Assembly: GCA_965247735.1 (NCBI GenBank)
Contig: CBDFHN010000002.1
Location: 682,001-746,000 of the forward strand
From: JAOXRU01 sp965247735
Lineage (GTDB): Bacteria > Bacteroidota > Bacteroidia > Flavobacteriales > Flavobacteriaceae
Length of the DNA stretch: 64,000 nt
Direction: 5' to 3'
The notes beneath the pieces were generated by a model. It made no database searches. It saw nothing but the letters and a program-made list of their open reading frames with translations, and was not told the origin of the DNA. The stretch's first letter is position 1. Each line of letters opens with the position of its first letter. Position numbers and translations under genes: made by a program. Positions 22,301 to 30,598 of the stretch are shown in pieces.

Positions 22301-25300
22301 GATCGTCACAATCGGTTGGAGCTGTTATCGTAAACCCAACTTCACAATCTCCGTTGGTTGCTGTTACTGTAAAACTCGTTACTGTATTTGGTACAATCAA
22401 CACTCCTGCTGTTGTAGTATCATCTATGATTCCGGTTCCTACTATTACATAGCTTAATGTTGCTCCTGTTGTTTCTGAATATCCTACTTCATAAGTACTT
22501 CCTGAACAGATAGCATCTCCTACCGTTAAGTCAGACTGAATACAATTTGTTGGACAATCATTTGGCCCTACTACTACTCTAACTGTTTCACAGCCTAGTC
22601 CATTTGATACCCTTACTGTGATATCTTCTCCTAATAAGGCTGTAGCTATATTTCCTACAATACTTGCGGAGTTCGTTCCTGTTGAACTCACACTGATATT
22701 ACCTAGTGCTACATCAGTTCCGATTGTTACACTGTAATTGGTAGCATCACAACTGGTATCTCCTACTGTTAATATCGGTAATATACATTCTGGACAGGTT
22801 GCTGCTGTTACTTCTATCGTTCTATCATCTGCACATCCAGCTACTGCTACTCGTACTACTACATTTACGCCACTTGGTAAGCCCGTAATTGTATTGGCTC
22901 CTACTGATGATCCTACTACTGGACTTCCATCTAAGTTTTCTACCGTTACTGTTGCTGCTGCTATGGCTGTAAATCCTATTTCATATGTGGCCGCTCCTGA
23001 TGCATCACATACTGCTGCTCCTAAACTGATTGGACTATTCTTACATGGATCGTCACAATCGGTTGGAGCTGTTATCGTAAACCCAACTTCACAATCTCCG
23101 TTGGTTGCTGTTACTGTAAAACTCGTTACTGTATTTGGTACAATCAACACTCCTGCTGTTGTAGTATCATCTATGATTCCGGTTCCTACTATTACATAGC
23201 TTAATGTTGCTCCTGTTGTTTCTGAATATCCTACTTCATAATTACTTCCTGAACAGATAGCATCTCCTACCGTTAAGTCAGACTGAATACAATTTGTTGG
23301 ACAATCATTTGGCCCTACTACTACTCTAACTGTTTCACAGCCTAGTCCATTTGATACCCTTACTGTGATATCTTCTCCTAATAAGGCTGTAGCTATATTT
23401 CCTACAATACTGGCGGAGTTCGTTCCTGTTGAACTTACACTGATATTACCTAGTGCTACATCAGTTCCGATTGTTACACTGTAATTGGTAGCATCACAAC
23501 TGGTATCTCCTACTGTTAATATCGGTAATATACATTCTGGACAGGTTGCTGCTGTTACTTCTATCGTTCTATCATCTGCACATCCAGCTACTGCTACTCG
23601 TACTACTACATTTACGCCACTTGGTAAGCCCGTAATTGTATTGGCTCCTACTGATGATCCTACTACTGGACTTCCATCTAAGTTTTCTACCGTTACTGTT
23701 GCTGCTGCTATGGCTGTAAATCCTATTTCATATGTGGCCGCTCCTGATGCATCACATACTGCTGCTCCTAAACTGATTGGACTATTCTTACATGGATCGT
23801 CACAATCGGTTGGAGCTGTTATCGTAAACCCAACTTCACAATCTCCGTTGGTTGCTGTTACTGTAAAACTCGTTACTGTATTTGGTACAATCAACACTCC
23901 TGCTGTTGTAGTATCATCTATGATTCCGGTTCCTACTATTACATAGCTTAATGTTGCTCCTGTTGTTTCTGAATATCCTACTTCATAATTACTTCCTGAA
24001 CAGATAGCATCTCCTACCGTTAAGTCAGACTGAATACAATTTGTTGGACAATCATTTGGCCCTACTACTACTCTAACTGTTTCACAGCCTAGTCCATTTG
24101 ATACCCTTACTGTGATATCTTCTCCTAATAAGGCTGTAGCTATATTTCCTACAATACTGGCGGAGTTCGTTCCTGTTGAACTCACACTGATATTACCTAG
24201 TGCTACATCAGTTCCGATTGTTACACTGTAATTGGTAGCATCACAACTGGTATCTCCTACTGTTAATATCGGTAATATACATTCTGGACAGGTTGCTGCT
24301 GTTACTTCTATCGTTCTATCATCTGCACATCCAGCTACTGCTACTCGTACTACTACATTTACGCCACTTGGTAAGCCCGTAATTGTATTGGCTCCTACTG
24401 ATGATCCTACTACTGGACTTCCATCTAAGTTTTCTACCGTTACTGTTGCTGCTGCTATGGCTGTAAATCCTATTTCATATGTGGCCGCTCCTGATGCATC
24501 ACATACTGCTGCTCCTAAACTGATTGGACTATTCTTACATGGATCGTCACAATCGGTTGGAGCTGTTATCGTAAACCCAACTTCACAATCTCCGTTGGTT
24601 GCTGTTACTGTAAAACTCGTTACTGTATTTGGTACAATCAACACTCCTGCTGTTGTAGTATCATCTATGATTCCGGTTCCTACTATTACATAGCTTAATG
24701 TTGCTCCTGTTGTTTCTGAATATCCTACTTCATAATTACTTCCTGAACAGATAGCATCTCCTACCGTTAAGTCAGACTGAATACAATTTGTTGGACAATC
24801 ATTTGGCCCTACTACTACTCTAACTGTTTCACAGCCTAGTCCATTTGATACCCTTACTGTGATATCTTCTCCTAATAAGGCTGTAGCTATATTTCCTACA
24901 ATACTGGCGGAGTTCGTTCCTGTTGAACTTACACTGATATTACCTAGTGCTACATCAGTTCCGATTGTTACACTGTAATTGGTAGCATCACAACTGGTAT
25001 CTCCTACTGTTAATATCGGTAATATACATTCTGGACAGGTTGCTGCTGTTACTTCTATCGTTCTATCATCTGCACATCCAGCTACTGCTACTCGTACTAC
25101 TACATTTACGCCACTTGGTAAGCCCGTAATTGTATTGGCTCCTACTGATGATCCTACTACTGGACTTCCATCTAAGTTTTCTACCGTTACTGTTGCTGCT
25201 GCTATGGCTGTAAATCCTATTTCATATGTGGCCGCTCCTGATGCATCACATACTGCTGCTCCTAAACTGATTGGACTATTCTTACATGGATCGTCACAAT

Positions 25301-28300
25301 CGGTTGGAGCTGTTATCGTAAACCCAACTTCACAATCTCCGTTGGTTGCTGTTACTGTAAAACTCGTTACTGTATTTGGTACAATCAACACTCCTGCTGT
25401 TGTAGTATCATCTATGATTCCGGTTCCTACTATTACATAGCTTAATGTTGCTCCTGTTGTTTCTGAATATCCTACTTCATAATTACTTCCTGAACAGATA
25501 GCATCTCCTACCGTTAAGTCAGACTGAATACAATTTGTTGGACAATCATTTGGCCCTACTACTACTCTAACTGTTTCACAGCCTAGTCCATTTGATACCC
25601 TTACTGTGATATCTTCTCCTAATAAGGCTGTAGCTATATTTCCTACAATACTGGCGGAGTTCGTTCCTGTTGAACTTACACTGATATTACCTAGTGCTAC
25701 ATCAGTTCCGATTGTTACACTGTAATTGGTAGCATCACAACTGGTATCTCCTACTGTTAATATCGGTAATATACATTCTGGACAGGTTGCTGCTGTTACT
25801 TCTATCGTTCTATCATCTGCACATCCAGCTACTGCTACTCGTACTACTACATTTACGCCACTTGGTAAGCCCGTAATTGTATTGGCTCCTACTGATGATC
25901 CTACTACTGGACTTCCATCTAAGTTTTCTACCGTTACTGTTGCTGCTGCTATGGCTGTAAATCCTATTTCATATGTGGCCGCTCCTGATGCATCACATAC
26001 TGCTGCTCCTAAACTGATTGGACTATTCTTACATGGATCGTCACAATCGGTTGGAGCTGTTATCGTAAACCCAACTTCACAATCTCCGTTGGTTGCTGTT
26101 ACTGTAAAACTCGTTACTGTATTTGGTACAATCAACACTCCTGCTGTTGTAGTATCATCTATGATTCCGGTTCCTACTATTACATAGCTTAATGTTGCTC
26201 CTGTTGTTTCTGAATATCCTACTTCATAATTACTTCCTGAACAGATAGCATCTCCTACCGTTAAGTCAGACTGAATACAATTTGTTGGACAATCATTTGG
26301 CCCTACTACTACTCTAACTGTTTCACAGCCTAGTCCATTTGATACCCTTACTGTGATATCTTCTCCTAATAAGGCTGTAGCTATATTTCCTACAATACTG
26401 GCGGAGTTCGTTCCTGTTGAACTTACACTGATATTACCTAGTGCTACATCAGTTCCGATTGTTACACTGTAATTGGTAGCATCACAACTGGTATCTCCTA
26501 CTGTTAATATCGGTAATATACATTCTGGACAGGTTGCTGCTGTTACTTCTATCGTTCTATCATCTGCACATCCAGCTACTGCTACTCGTACTACTACATT
26601 TACGCCACTTGGTAAGCCCGTAATTGTATTGGCTCCTACTGATGATCCTACTACTGGACTTCCATCTAAGTTTTCTACCGTTACTGTTGCTGCTGCTATG
26701 GCTGTAAATCCTATTTCATATGTGGCCGCTCCTGATGCATCACATACTGCTGCTCCTAAACTGATTGGACTATTCTTACATGGATCGTCACAATCGGTTG
26801 GAGCTGTTATCGTAAACCCAACTTCACAATCTCCGTTGGTTGCTGTTACTGTAAAACTCGTTACTGTATTTGGTACAATCAACACTCCTGCTGTTGTAGT
26901 ATCATCTATGATTCCGGTTCCTACTATTACATAGCTTAATGTTGCTCCTGTTGTTTCTGAATATCCTACTTCATAATTACTTCCTGAACAGATAGCATCT
27001 CCTACCGTTAAGTCAGACTGAATACAATTTGTTGGACAATCATTTGGCCCTACTACTACTCTAACTGTTTCACAGCCTAGTCCATTTGATACCCTTACTG
27101 TGATATCTTCTCCTAATAAGGCTGTAGCTATATTTCCTACAATACTGGCGGAGTTCGTTCCTGTTGAACTCACACTGATATTACCTAGTGCTACATCAGT
27201 TCCGATTGTTACACTGTAATTGGTAGCATCACAACTGGTATCTCCTACTGTTAATATCGGTAATATACATTCTGGACAGGTTGCTGCTGTTACTTCTATC
27301 GTTCTATCATCTGCACATCCAGCTACTGCTACTCGTACTACTACATTTACGCCACTTGGTAAGCCCGTAATTGTATTGGCTCCTACTGATGATCCTACTA
27401 CTGGACTTCCATCTAAGTTTTCTACCGTTACTGTTGCTGCTGCTATGGCTGTAAATCCTATTTCATATGTGGCCGCTCCTGATGCATCACATACTGCTGC
27501 TCCTAAACTGATTGGACTATTCTTACATGGATCGTCACAATCGGTTGGAGCTGTTATCGTAAACCCAACTTCACAATCTCCGTTGGTTGCTGTTACTGTA
27601 AAACTCGTTACTGTATTTGGTACAATCAACACTCCTGCTGTTGTAGTATCATCTATGATTCCGGTTCCTACTATTACATAGCTTAATGTTGCTCCTGTTG
27701 TTTCTGAATATCCTACTTCATAATTACTTCCTGAACAGATAGCATCTCCTACCGTTAAGTCAGACTGAATACAATTTGTTGGACAATCATTTGGCCCTAC
27801 TACTACTCTAACTGTTTCACAGCCTAGTCCATTTGATACCCTTACTGTGATATCTTCTCCTAATAAGGCTGTAGCTATATTTCCTACAATACTGGCGGAG
27901 TTCGTTCCTGTTGAACTTACACTGATATTACCTAGTGCTACATCAGTTCCGATTGTTACACTGTAATTGGTAGCATCACAACTGGTATCTCCTACTGTTA
28001 ATATCGGTAATATACATTCTGGACAGGTTGCTGCTGTTACTTCTATCGTTCTATCATCTGCACATCCAGCTACTGCTACTCGTACTACTACATTTACGCC
28101 ACTTGGTAAGCCCGTAATTGTATTGGCTCCTACTGATGATCCTACTACTGGACTTCCATCTAAGTTTTCTACCGTTACTGTTGCTGCTGCTATGGCTGTA
28201 AATCCTATTTCATATGTGGCCGCTCCTGATGCATCACATACTGCTGCTCCTAAACTGATTGGACTATTCTTACATGGATCGTCACAATCGGTTGGAGCTG

Positions 28301-30059
28301 TTATCGTAAACCCAACTTCACAATCTCCGTTGGTTGCTGTTACTGTAAAACTCGTTACTGTATTTGGTACAATCAACACTCCTGCTGTTGTAGTATCATC
28401 TATGATTCCGGTTCCTACTATTACATAGCTTAATGTTGCTCCTGTTGTTTCTGAATATCCTACTTCATAATTACTTCCTGAACAGATAGCATCTCCTACC
28501 GTTAAGTCAGACTGAATACAATTTGTTGGACAATCATTTGGCCCTACTACTACTCTAACTGTTTCACAGCCTAGTCCATTTGATACCCTTACTGTGATAT
28601 CTTCTCCTAATAAGGCTGTAGCTATATTTCCTACAATACTTGCGGAGTTCGTTCCTGTTGAACTTACACTGATATTACCTAGTGCTACATCAGTTCCGAT
28701 TGTTACACTGTAATTGGTAGCATCACAACTGGTATCTCCTACTGTTAATATCGGTAATATACATTCTGGACAGGTTGCTGCTGTTATTTCTATCGTTCTA
28801 TCATCTGCACATCCAGCTACTGCTACTCGTACTACTACATTTACGCCACTTGGTAAACCGGTAATAATTCCATCAATTGCAGTTGATGATCCTACTACTG
28901 GACTTCCATCTAAGTTTTCTACCGTTACTGTTGCATCATCTATTTTTGTATATCTTATTTCATATTTATCCAGTCCTCCAGCACTACATACTCCAGTACC
29001 TAAACTAATTGGAGTATCAAAACATGGTTCATCACAATTTTGTGGAGCACTTACTTCTAGGCTTATTGCACAATCTCCATTAGTTGCTGTTACTGTAAAA
29101 CTTGTTACCGTATTTGGCACGATCAAAACTCCTGCGGTAGTCGTATCGTCTATCGTTCCTGTTCCTACTATTGCATAACTTAATACCGCTCCAGTTGTTT
29201 CTGAATACCCTACTTTATACTCTGTGCCTGCACATATTGCATTTCCTAAAGTAAGGTCTGAAAACACACAATTTGTAGGACATGTTGCTGGTCCAGTAAT
29301 TTTTGTCGAAGTTATACAACCTGTTCCATTTGTTGCCGTTATTGTTAAATCTTCACCCAAGGCTAAGGTTACCGTTTTATCCGTAGTATTAATAACTGGT
29401 GTATTTGAGCCACTTGAAGTTGCACTTATATTAGTAACATCTGTATCTGTAGCGAAAGAAACAGTATATGTTCCGTCTGTTCCATTACAAGTTGTATCTC
29501 CAACAATCAATATTGGTAAAACACAAGAAGGTGTTGTGTATGTAAATATACTTTGTCCTGTTTCTCCAGCCGAATCTGGATGTGAAGCAGTGACATCAAT
29601 GACAAATCCGTTTAAAAAATTATCTGATGTTGAATTTTCTGTAACCAAAACATTAATTGTCACAAATCCAAACCAATCGGCCTCAATAACAACTCCTGGT
29701 TTTTGAGTAAAAATTACAATATCATTACCCACATCATATGATGCAATAAATTTATCCAATACACTTCCTGTAATACTTGTTGGTATACCTGGTACACCAC
29801 CCGCTAATTCTAGTCTTTTTAAATCAACCTCAACAACAATATTAGGAACTCCACCAGTACCAGTAGCAGGAACTTCTGCACCAGATAGCTCTCCTAAAAA
29901 GAAGCTTATAGTACCCGTGTTATCCGTTTCTAAAGTACCTAAAGGAACAGGACTAATAGCAACACCAGCAACACCCATAGTTTGAGAGTGTCCAAAAAAC
30001 ACAATGCTAAAAAAAAGAAGCATTAAACATATACCTTTCATTCCACAGTACTTCATCAT
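16344..30059 (-). CDS. Giant 4571-aa cysteine-rich repeat surface protein, no CHU_C domain
   Basis: Signal peptide at about 1-26 (KGICLMLLFFSIVFFGHSQ). An N-terminal domain at about 27-187 ('PNIVVEVDLKRLEL...GSVLDKFIASYDVGNDIVIFTQ') matches that of the 1128-aa protein. About 51 Ig-like modules of about 83 aa come next, arranged as 17 three-module units: one divergent N-terminal unit, fifteen almost identical units, and one divergent C-terminal unit. Each module opens C-x(6-9)-C and closes with two further cysteines, giving roughly 200 cysteines. Residues 4426-4571 form a cysteine-free terminal domain shared with the 4797-aa and 218-aa proteins (landmarks 'IPDYAV', 'VEVRVPK', 'DNSDWTYVGTNP', 'IFPKATSSIIGVGAVF', 'MRAIIKTSSGG'). 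CHU_C and type A sorting motifs are both absent. Likely a long, disulfide-stabilised surface filament or adhesin. Its export route is unproven, but the tightly coupled CHU_C protein and SprF-like genes argue for T9SS. The repeat copy number depends on the assembly being correct. Confidence 0.9.
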   Translation of the reverse strand: MMKYCGMKGICLMLLFFSIVFFGHSQTMGVAGVAISPVPLGTLETDNTGTISFFLGELSGAEVPATGTGGVPNIVVEVDLKRLELAGGVPGIPTSITGSVLDKFIASYDVGNDIVIFTQKPGVVIEADWFGFVTINVLVTENSTSDNFLNGFVIDVTASHPDSAGETGQSIFTYTTPSCVLPILIVGDTTCNGTDGTYTVSFATDTDVTNISATSSGSNTPVINTTDKTVTLALGEDLTITATNGTGCITSTKITGPATCPTNCVFSDLTLGNAICAGTEYKVGYSETTGAVLSYAIVGTGTIDDTTTAGVLIVPNTVTSFTVTATNGDCAISLEVSAPQNCDEPCFDTPISLGTGVCSAGGLDKYEIRYTKIDDATVTVENLDGSPVVGSSTAIDGIITGLPSGVNVVVRVAVAGCADDRTIEITAATCPECILPILTVGDTSCDATNYSVTIGTDVALGNISVSSTGTNSASIVGNIATALLGEDITVRVSNGLGCETVRVVVGPNDCPTNCIQSDLTVGDAICSGSNYEVGYSETTGATLSYVIVGTGIIDDTTTAGVLIVPNTVTSFTVTATNGDCEVGFTITAPTDCDDPCKNSPISLGAAVCDASGAATYEIGFTAIAAATVTVENLDGSPVVGSSVGANTITGLPSGVNVVVRVAVAGCADDRTIEVTAATCPECILPILTVGDTSCDATNYSVTIGTDVALGNISVSSTGTNSASIVGNIATALLGEDITVRVSNGLGCETVRVVVGPNDCPTNCIQSDLTVGDAICSGSNYEVGYSETTGATLSYVIVGTGIIDDTTTAGVLIVPNTVTSFTVTATNGDCEVGFTITAPTDCDDPCKNSPISLGAAVCDASGAATYEIGFTAIAAATVTVENLDGSPVVGSSVGANTITGLPSGVNVVVRVAVAGCADDRTIEVTAATCPECILPILTVGDTSCDATNYSVTIGTDVALGNISVSSTGTNSASIVGNIATALLGEDITVRVSNGLGCETVRVVVGPNDCPTNCIQSDLTVGDAICSGSNYEVGYSETTGATLSYVIVGTGIIDDTTTAGVLIVPNTVTSFTVTATNGDCEVGFTITAPTDCDDPCKNSPISLGAAVCDASGAATYEIGFTAIAAATVTVENLDGSPVVGSSVGANTITGLPSGVNVVVRVAVAGCADDRTIEVTAATCPECILPILTVGDTSCDATNYSVTIGTDVALGNISVSSTGTNSASIVGNIATALLGEDITVRVSNGLGCETVRVVVGPNDCPTNCIQSDLTVGDAICSGSNYEVGYSETTGATLSYVIVGTGIIDDTTTAGVLIVPNTVTSFTVTATNGDCEVGFTITAPTDCDDPCKNSPISLGAAVCDASGAATYEIGFTAIAAATVTVENLDGSPVVGSSVGANTITGLPSGVNVVVRVAVAGCADDRTIEVTAATCPECILPILTVGDTSCDATNYSVTIGTDVALGNISVSSTGTNSASIVGNIATALLGEDITVRVSNGLGCETVRVVVGPNDCPTNCIQSDLTVGDAICSGSNYEVGYSETTGATLSYVIVGTGIIDDTTTAGVLIVPNTVTSFTVTATNGDCEVGFTITAPTDCDDPCKNSPISLGAAVCDASGAATYEIGFTAIAAATVTVENLDGSPVVGSSVGANTITGLPSGVNVVVRVAVAGCADDRTIEVTAATCPECILPILTVGDTSCDATNYSVTIGTDVALGNISVSSTGTNSASIVGNIATALLGEDITVRVSNGLGCETVRVVVGPNDCPTNCIQSDLTVGDAICSGSNYEVGYSETTGATLSYVIVGTGIIDDTTTAGVLIVPNTVTSFTVTATNGDCEVGFTITAPTDCDDPCKNSPISLGAAVCDASGAATYEIGFTAIAAATVTVENLDGSPVVGSSVGANTITGLPSGVNVVVRVAVAGCADDRTIEVTAATCPECILPILTVGDTSCDATNYSVTIGTDVALGNISVSSTGTNSASIVGNIATALLGEDITVRVSNGLGCETVRVVVGPNDCPTNCIQSDLTVGDAICSGSNYEVGYSETTGATLSYVIVGTGIIDDTTTAGVLIVPNTVTSFTVTATNGDCEVGFTITAPTDCDDPCKNSPISLGAAVCDASGAATYEIGFTAIAAATVTVENLDGSPVVGSSVGANTITGLPSGVNVVVRVAVAGCADDRTIEVTAATCPECILPILTVGDTSCDATNYSVTIGTDVALGNISVSSTGTNSASIVGNIATALLGEDITVRVSNGLGCETVRVVVGPNDCPTNCIQSDLTVGDAICSGSNYEVGYSETTGATLSYVIVGTGIIDDTTTAGVLIVPNTVTSFTVTATNGDCEVGFTITAPTDCDDPCKNSPISLGAAVCDASGAATYEIGFTAIAAATVTVENLDGSPVVGSSVGANTITGLPSGVNVVVRVAVAGCADDRTIEVTAATCPECILPILTVGDTSCDATNYSVTIGTDVALGNISVSSTGTNSASIVGNIATALLGEDITVRVSNGLGCETVRVVVGPNDCPTNCIQSDLTVGDAICSGSTYEVGYSETTGATLSYVIVGTGIIDDTTTAGVLIVPNTVTSFTVTATNGDCEVGFTITAPTDCDDPCKNSPISLGAAVCDASGAATYEIGFTAIAAATVTVENLDGSPVVGSSVGANTITGLPSGVNVVVRVAVAGCADDRTIEVTAATCPECILPILTVGDTSCDATNYSVTIGTDVALGNISVSSTGTNSASIVGNIATALLGEDITVRVSNGLGCETVRVVVGPNDCPTNCIQSDLTVGDAICSGSNYEVGYSETTGATLSYVIVGTGIIDDTTTAGVLIVPNTVTSFTVTATNGDCEVGFTITAPTDCDDPCKNSPISLGAAVCDASGAATYEIGFTAIAAATVTVENLDGSPVVGSSVGANTITGLPSGVNVVVRVAVAGCADDRTIEVTAATCPECILPILTVGDTSCDATNYSVTIGTDVALGNISVSSTGTNSASIVGNIATALLGEDITVRVSNGLGCETVRVVVGPNDCPTNCIQSDLTVGDAICSGSNYEVGYSETTGATLSYVIVGTGIIDDTTTAGVLIVPNTVTSFTVTATNGDCEVGFTITAPTDCDDPCKNSPISLGAAVCDASGAATYEIGFTAIAAATVTVENLDGSPVVGSSVGANTITGLPSGVNVVVRVAVAGCADDRTIEVTAATCPECILPILTVGDTSCDATNYSVTIGTDVALGNISVSSTGTNSASIVGNIATALLGEDITVRVSNGLGCETVRVVVGPNDCPTNCIQSDLTVGDAICSGSNYEVGYSETTGATLSYVIVGTGIIDDTTTAGVLIVPNTVTSFTVTATNGDCEVGFTITAPTDCDDPCKNSPISLGAAVCDASGAATYEIGFTAIAAATVTVENLDGSPVVGSSVGANTITGLPSGVNVVVRVAVAGCADDRTIEVTAATCPECILPILTVGDTSCDATNYSVTIGTDVALGNISVSSTGTNSASIVGNIATALLGEDITVRVSNGLGCETVRVVVGPNDCPTNCIQSDLTVGDAICSGSNYEVGYSETTGATLSYVIVGTGIIDDTTTAGVLIVPNTVTSFTVTATNGDCEVGFTITAPTDCDDPCKNSPISLGAAVCDASGAATYEIGFTAIAAATVTVENLDGSPVVGSSVGANTITGLPSGVNVVVRVAVAGCADDRTIEVTAATCPECILPILTVGDTSCDATNYSVTIGTDVALGNISVSSTGTNSASIVGNIATALLGEDITVRVSNGLGCETVRVVVGPNDCPTNCIQSDLTVGDAICSGSNYEVGYSETTGATLSYVIVGTGIIDDTTTAGVLIVPNTVTSFTVTATNGDCEVGFTITAPTDCDDPCKNSPISLGAAVCDASGAATYEIGFTAIAAATVTVENLDGSPVVGSSVGANTITGLPSGVNVVVRVAVAGCADDRTIEVTAATCPECILPILTVGDTSCDATNYSVTIGTDVALGNISVSSTGTNSASIVGNIATALLGEDITVRVSNGLGCETVRVVVGPNDCPTNCIQSDLTVGDAICSGSNYEVGYSETTGATLSYVIVGTGIIDDTTTAGVLIVPNTVTSFTVTATNGDCEVGFTITAPTDCDDPCKNSPISLGAAVCDASGAATYEIGFTAIAAATVTVENLDGSPVVGSSVGANTITGLPSGVNVVVRVAVAGCADDRTIEVTAATCPECILPALSAETVGCSGSTYSVRYNTDAAGITATSSGASTPAINTTTKTITLALGEDLTISASSGTGCDTTIVVLGPDTCPVNCVTPVLSAAQGICEAVGGSTYSVSFSETTTAVITIWNAATGTDLSGIATLNANSITGIPIGTNIEIRATSQIETVGCTSISVVVNSPDNCDDPCGSALIAVGGTSCAADGTYDIHYVAQPGVTIVVEDASGTPPVGADISVPGIVTGIPNNVAVKITASLIGCTDTEIDIAARSCIPDYAVTMIAGITTVDGPSETINFRIDIGEFNNANSNGTVVEVRVPKLDPRLVINYDNSISTLDGNDVDNSDWTYVGTNPFNHIFRYVGSGGIFPKATSSIIGVGAVFNPVFETSGEYKMRAIIKTSSGGEINNANNNGEIIIIYNNN
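16347..16784 (-). other. Shared terminal domain, copy in the 4571-aa protein
   Basis: The 146 C-terminal residues align by eye with those of the 4797-aa protein and with residues 75-218 of the 218-aa protein. Common landmarks in order: (I/V)P(D/N)Y-x-P/V-x-I; (V/I)E(V/I)R(I/V); a Y/F-D/N-x-S/T strand; (D/Q)NSDW-x-Y-x-G; H-x-F-x-Y-x-G; G-(V/I)-(F/Y); (S/T)-x-IG(L/V); LR-x-V-(I/M)-K with M-R in this copy; SGG. I do not recognise it as a named domain. Confidence 0.8.
17559..28763 (-). repeat. Fifteen tandem 747-bp coding repeats, nearly identical
   Basis: The array is exactly 11205 bp = 15 x 747 bp with no indels. Each unit encodes 249 aa, i.e. three ~83-aa cysteine-bounded modules starting CILPILTVGD, CIQSDLTVGD and CKNSPISLGA. 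I see only a handful of variable positions: catact/catacc, aaactaatt/aaactgatt, ctggcgg/cttgcgg, gaactta/gaactca, and one Asn-to-Thr change near 22495. Nearly all are synonymous. Homology continues about 90 bp past the right boundary. The antisense open frames in each unit are by-products of the period being a multiple of three. Confidence 0.97.
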
Positions 30060-30190
30060 TAGTTACTTTTATTTATTGTTATCTCTAAACTTATTTCAAT
30101 TTCTTACATTGCTCTTTTTAAAGAATAATGCTTTACTTTAATTCTTACTCTTCATACTGCTTAACTATTTTAATATAGTATCCACAGAAG

Positions 30191-30209
30191 TCACCTCTTA
30201 TAAAGGTGA
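30191..30209 (-). terminator. Possible hairpin terminator after the 119-aa gene
   Basis: TCACCT (30191-30196) and AGGTGA (30204-30209) can pair around a 7-nt loop, about 30 nt beyond the stop codon at 30238. No T-run follows on the minus strand, so this may instead be part of the decayed coding sequence described for the 119-aa gene. Confidence 0.3.
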
Positions 30210-30237
30210 TGCCATACTTCCAAAAAACACATTGTCA

Positions 30238-30597
30238 CTACCCATATTGGTAAGCTTGTGCAAAAAAGGAACGATCATCATATTCCCAATTACTATTATT
30301 AACAAAATTACCACATGAGACTACGCTTTTATTTTTTGACTTACGGTTATATTTTATTCGAAGCTCAACAGCGTTATGTCCATTTGTATTTTTCAACTCA
30401 CTCCTGTCTACGCAAAAAACTCCAATCAATTCTGTTTCAGCTAAAAATAGCTCCACAGAATAATTAGAGATTTTTATATACTTATTACTTGTCAATATCT
30501 TAGGTAAAACAGCATCTGAAACATTATGAACAAAACATCCATACATTCCAGAAAATGCAGTCATAAATAAAATTATTAAACAGTAATATTTTTTCAT
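30238..30597 (-). CDS. Small secreted protein, apparently a truncated relative of the 218-aa protein
   Basis: 119 aa with an N-terminal signal (KKYYCLIILFMTAFSGMYG, then C21, possibly a lipoprotein cysteine though the context is not a clean lipobox). Its order of motifs follows the 218-aa protein: 'LPKIL' (YPKIL in the 218-aa protein), a strand 'NYSVELFLAETELI' (GNIDFIVAIVEDQL), 'AVELRI' (EIEVRI), 'VNNSNWEYDD' (IQNSDWIYNG), 'AYQYG' (KFIYKG). It then stops with TAG-TGA in tandem. Translation beyond the stops in the same frame continues as QCVFWKYGITFIRGDF and GYYIKIVKQYEE before another stop. That aligns gaplessly at first with the rest of the domain (AGVF...SLI, F-x-G). The gene starts 1 nt after its upstream neighbour, so it is co-transcribed. 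It may be a decaying paralogue or a deliberately short form. Confidence 0.6.
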   Translation of the reverse strand: MKKYYCLIILFMTAFSGMYGCFVHNVSDAVLPKILTSNKYIKISNYSVELFLAETELIGVFCVDRSELKNTNGHNAVELRIKYNRKSKNKSVVSCGNFVNNSNWEYDDRSFFAQAYQYG

Positions 30598-30598
30598 T

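Noticed and set aside
17559..28763. CRISPR array or satellite DNA
   Set aside because: The repeat units are long, directly adjacent with no spacers, and encode continuous protein.
17665..29178. Recurring 153-codon open frames on the plus strand, one per 747-bp unit
   Set aside because: They are antisense to the repeat. The period is a multiple of three and the repeat is conserved, so the frame recurs automatically. They lack any start context and their sequence is the shadow of the minus-strand protein.
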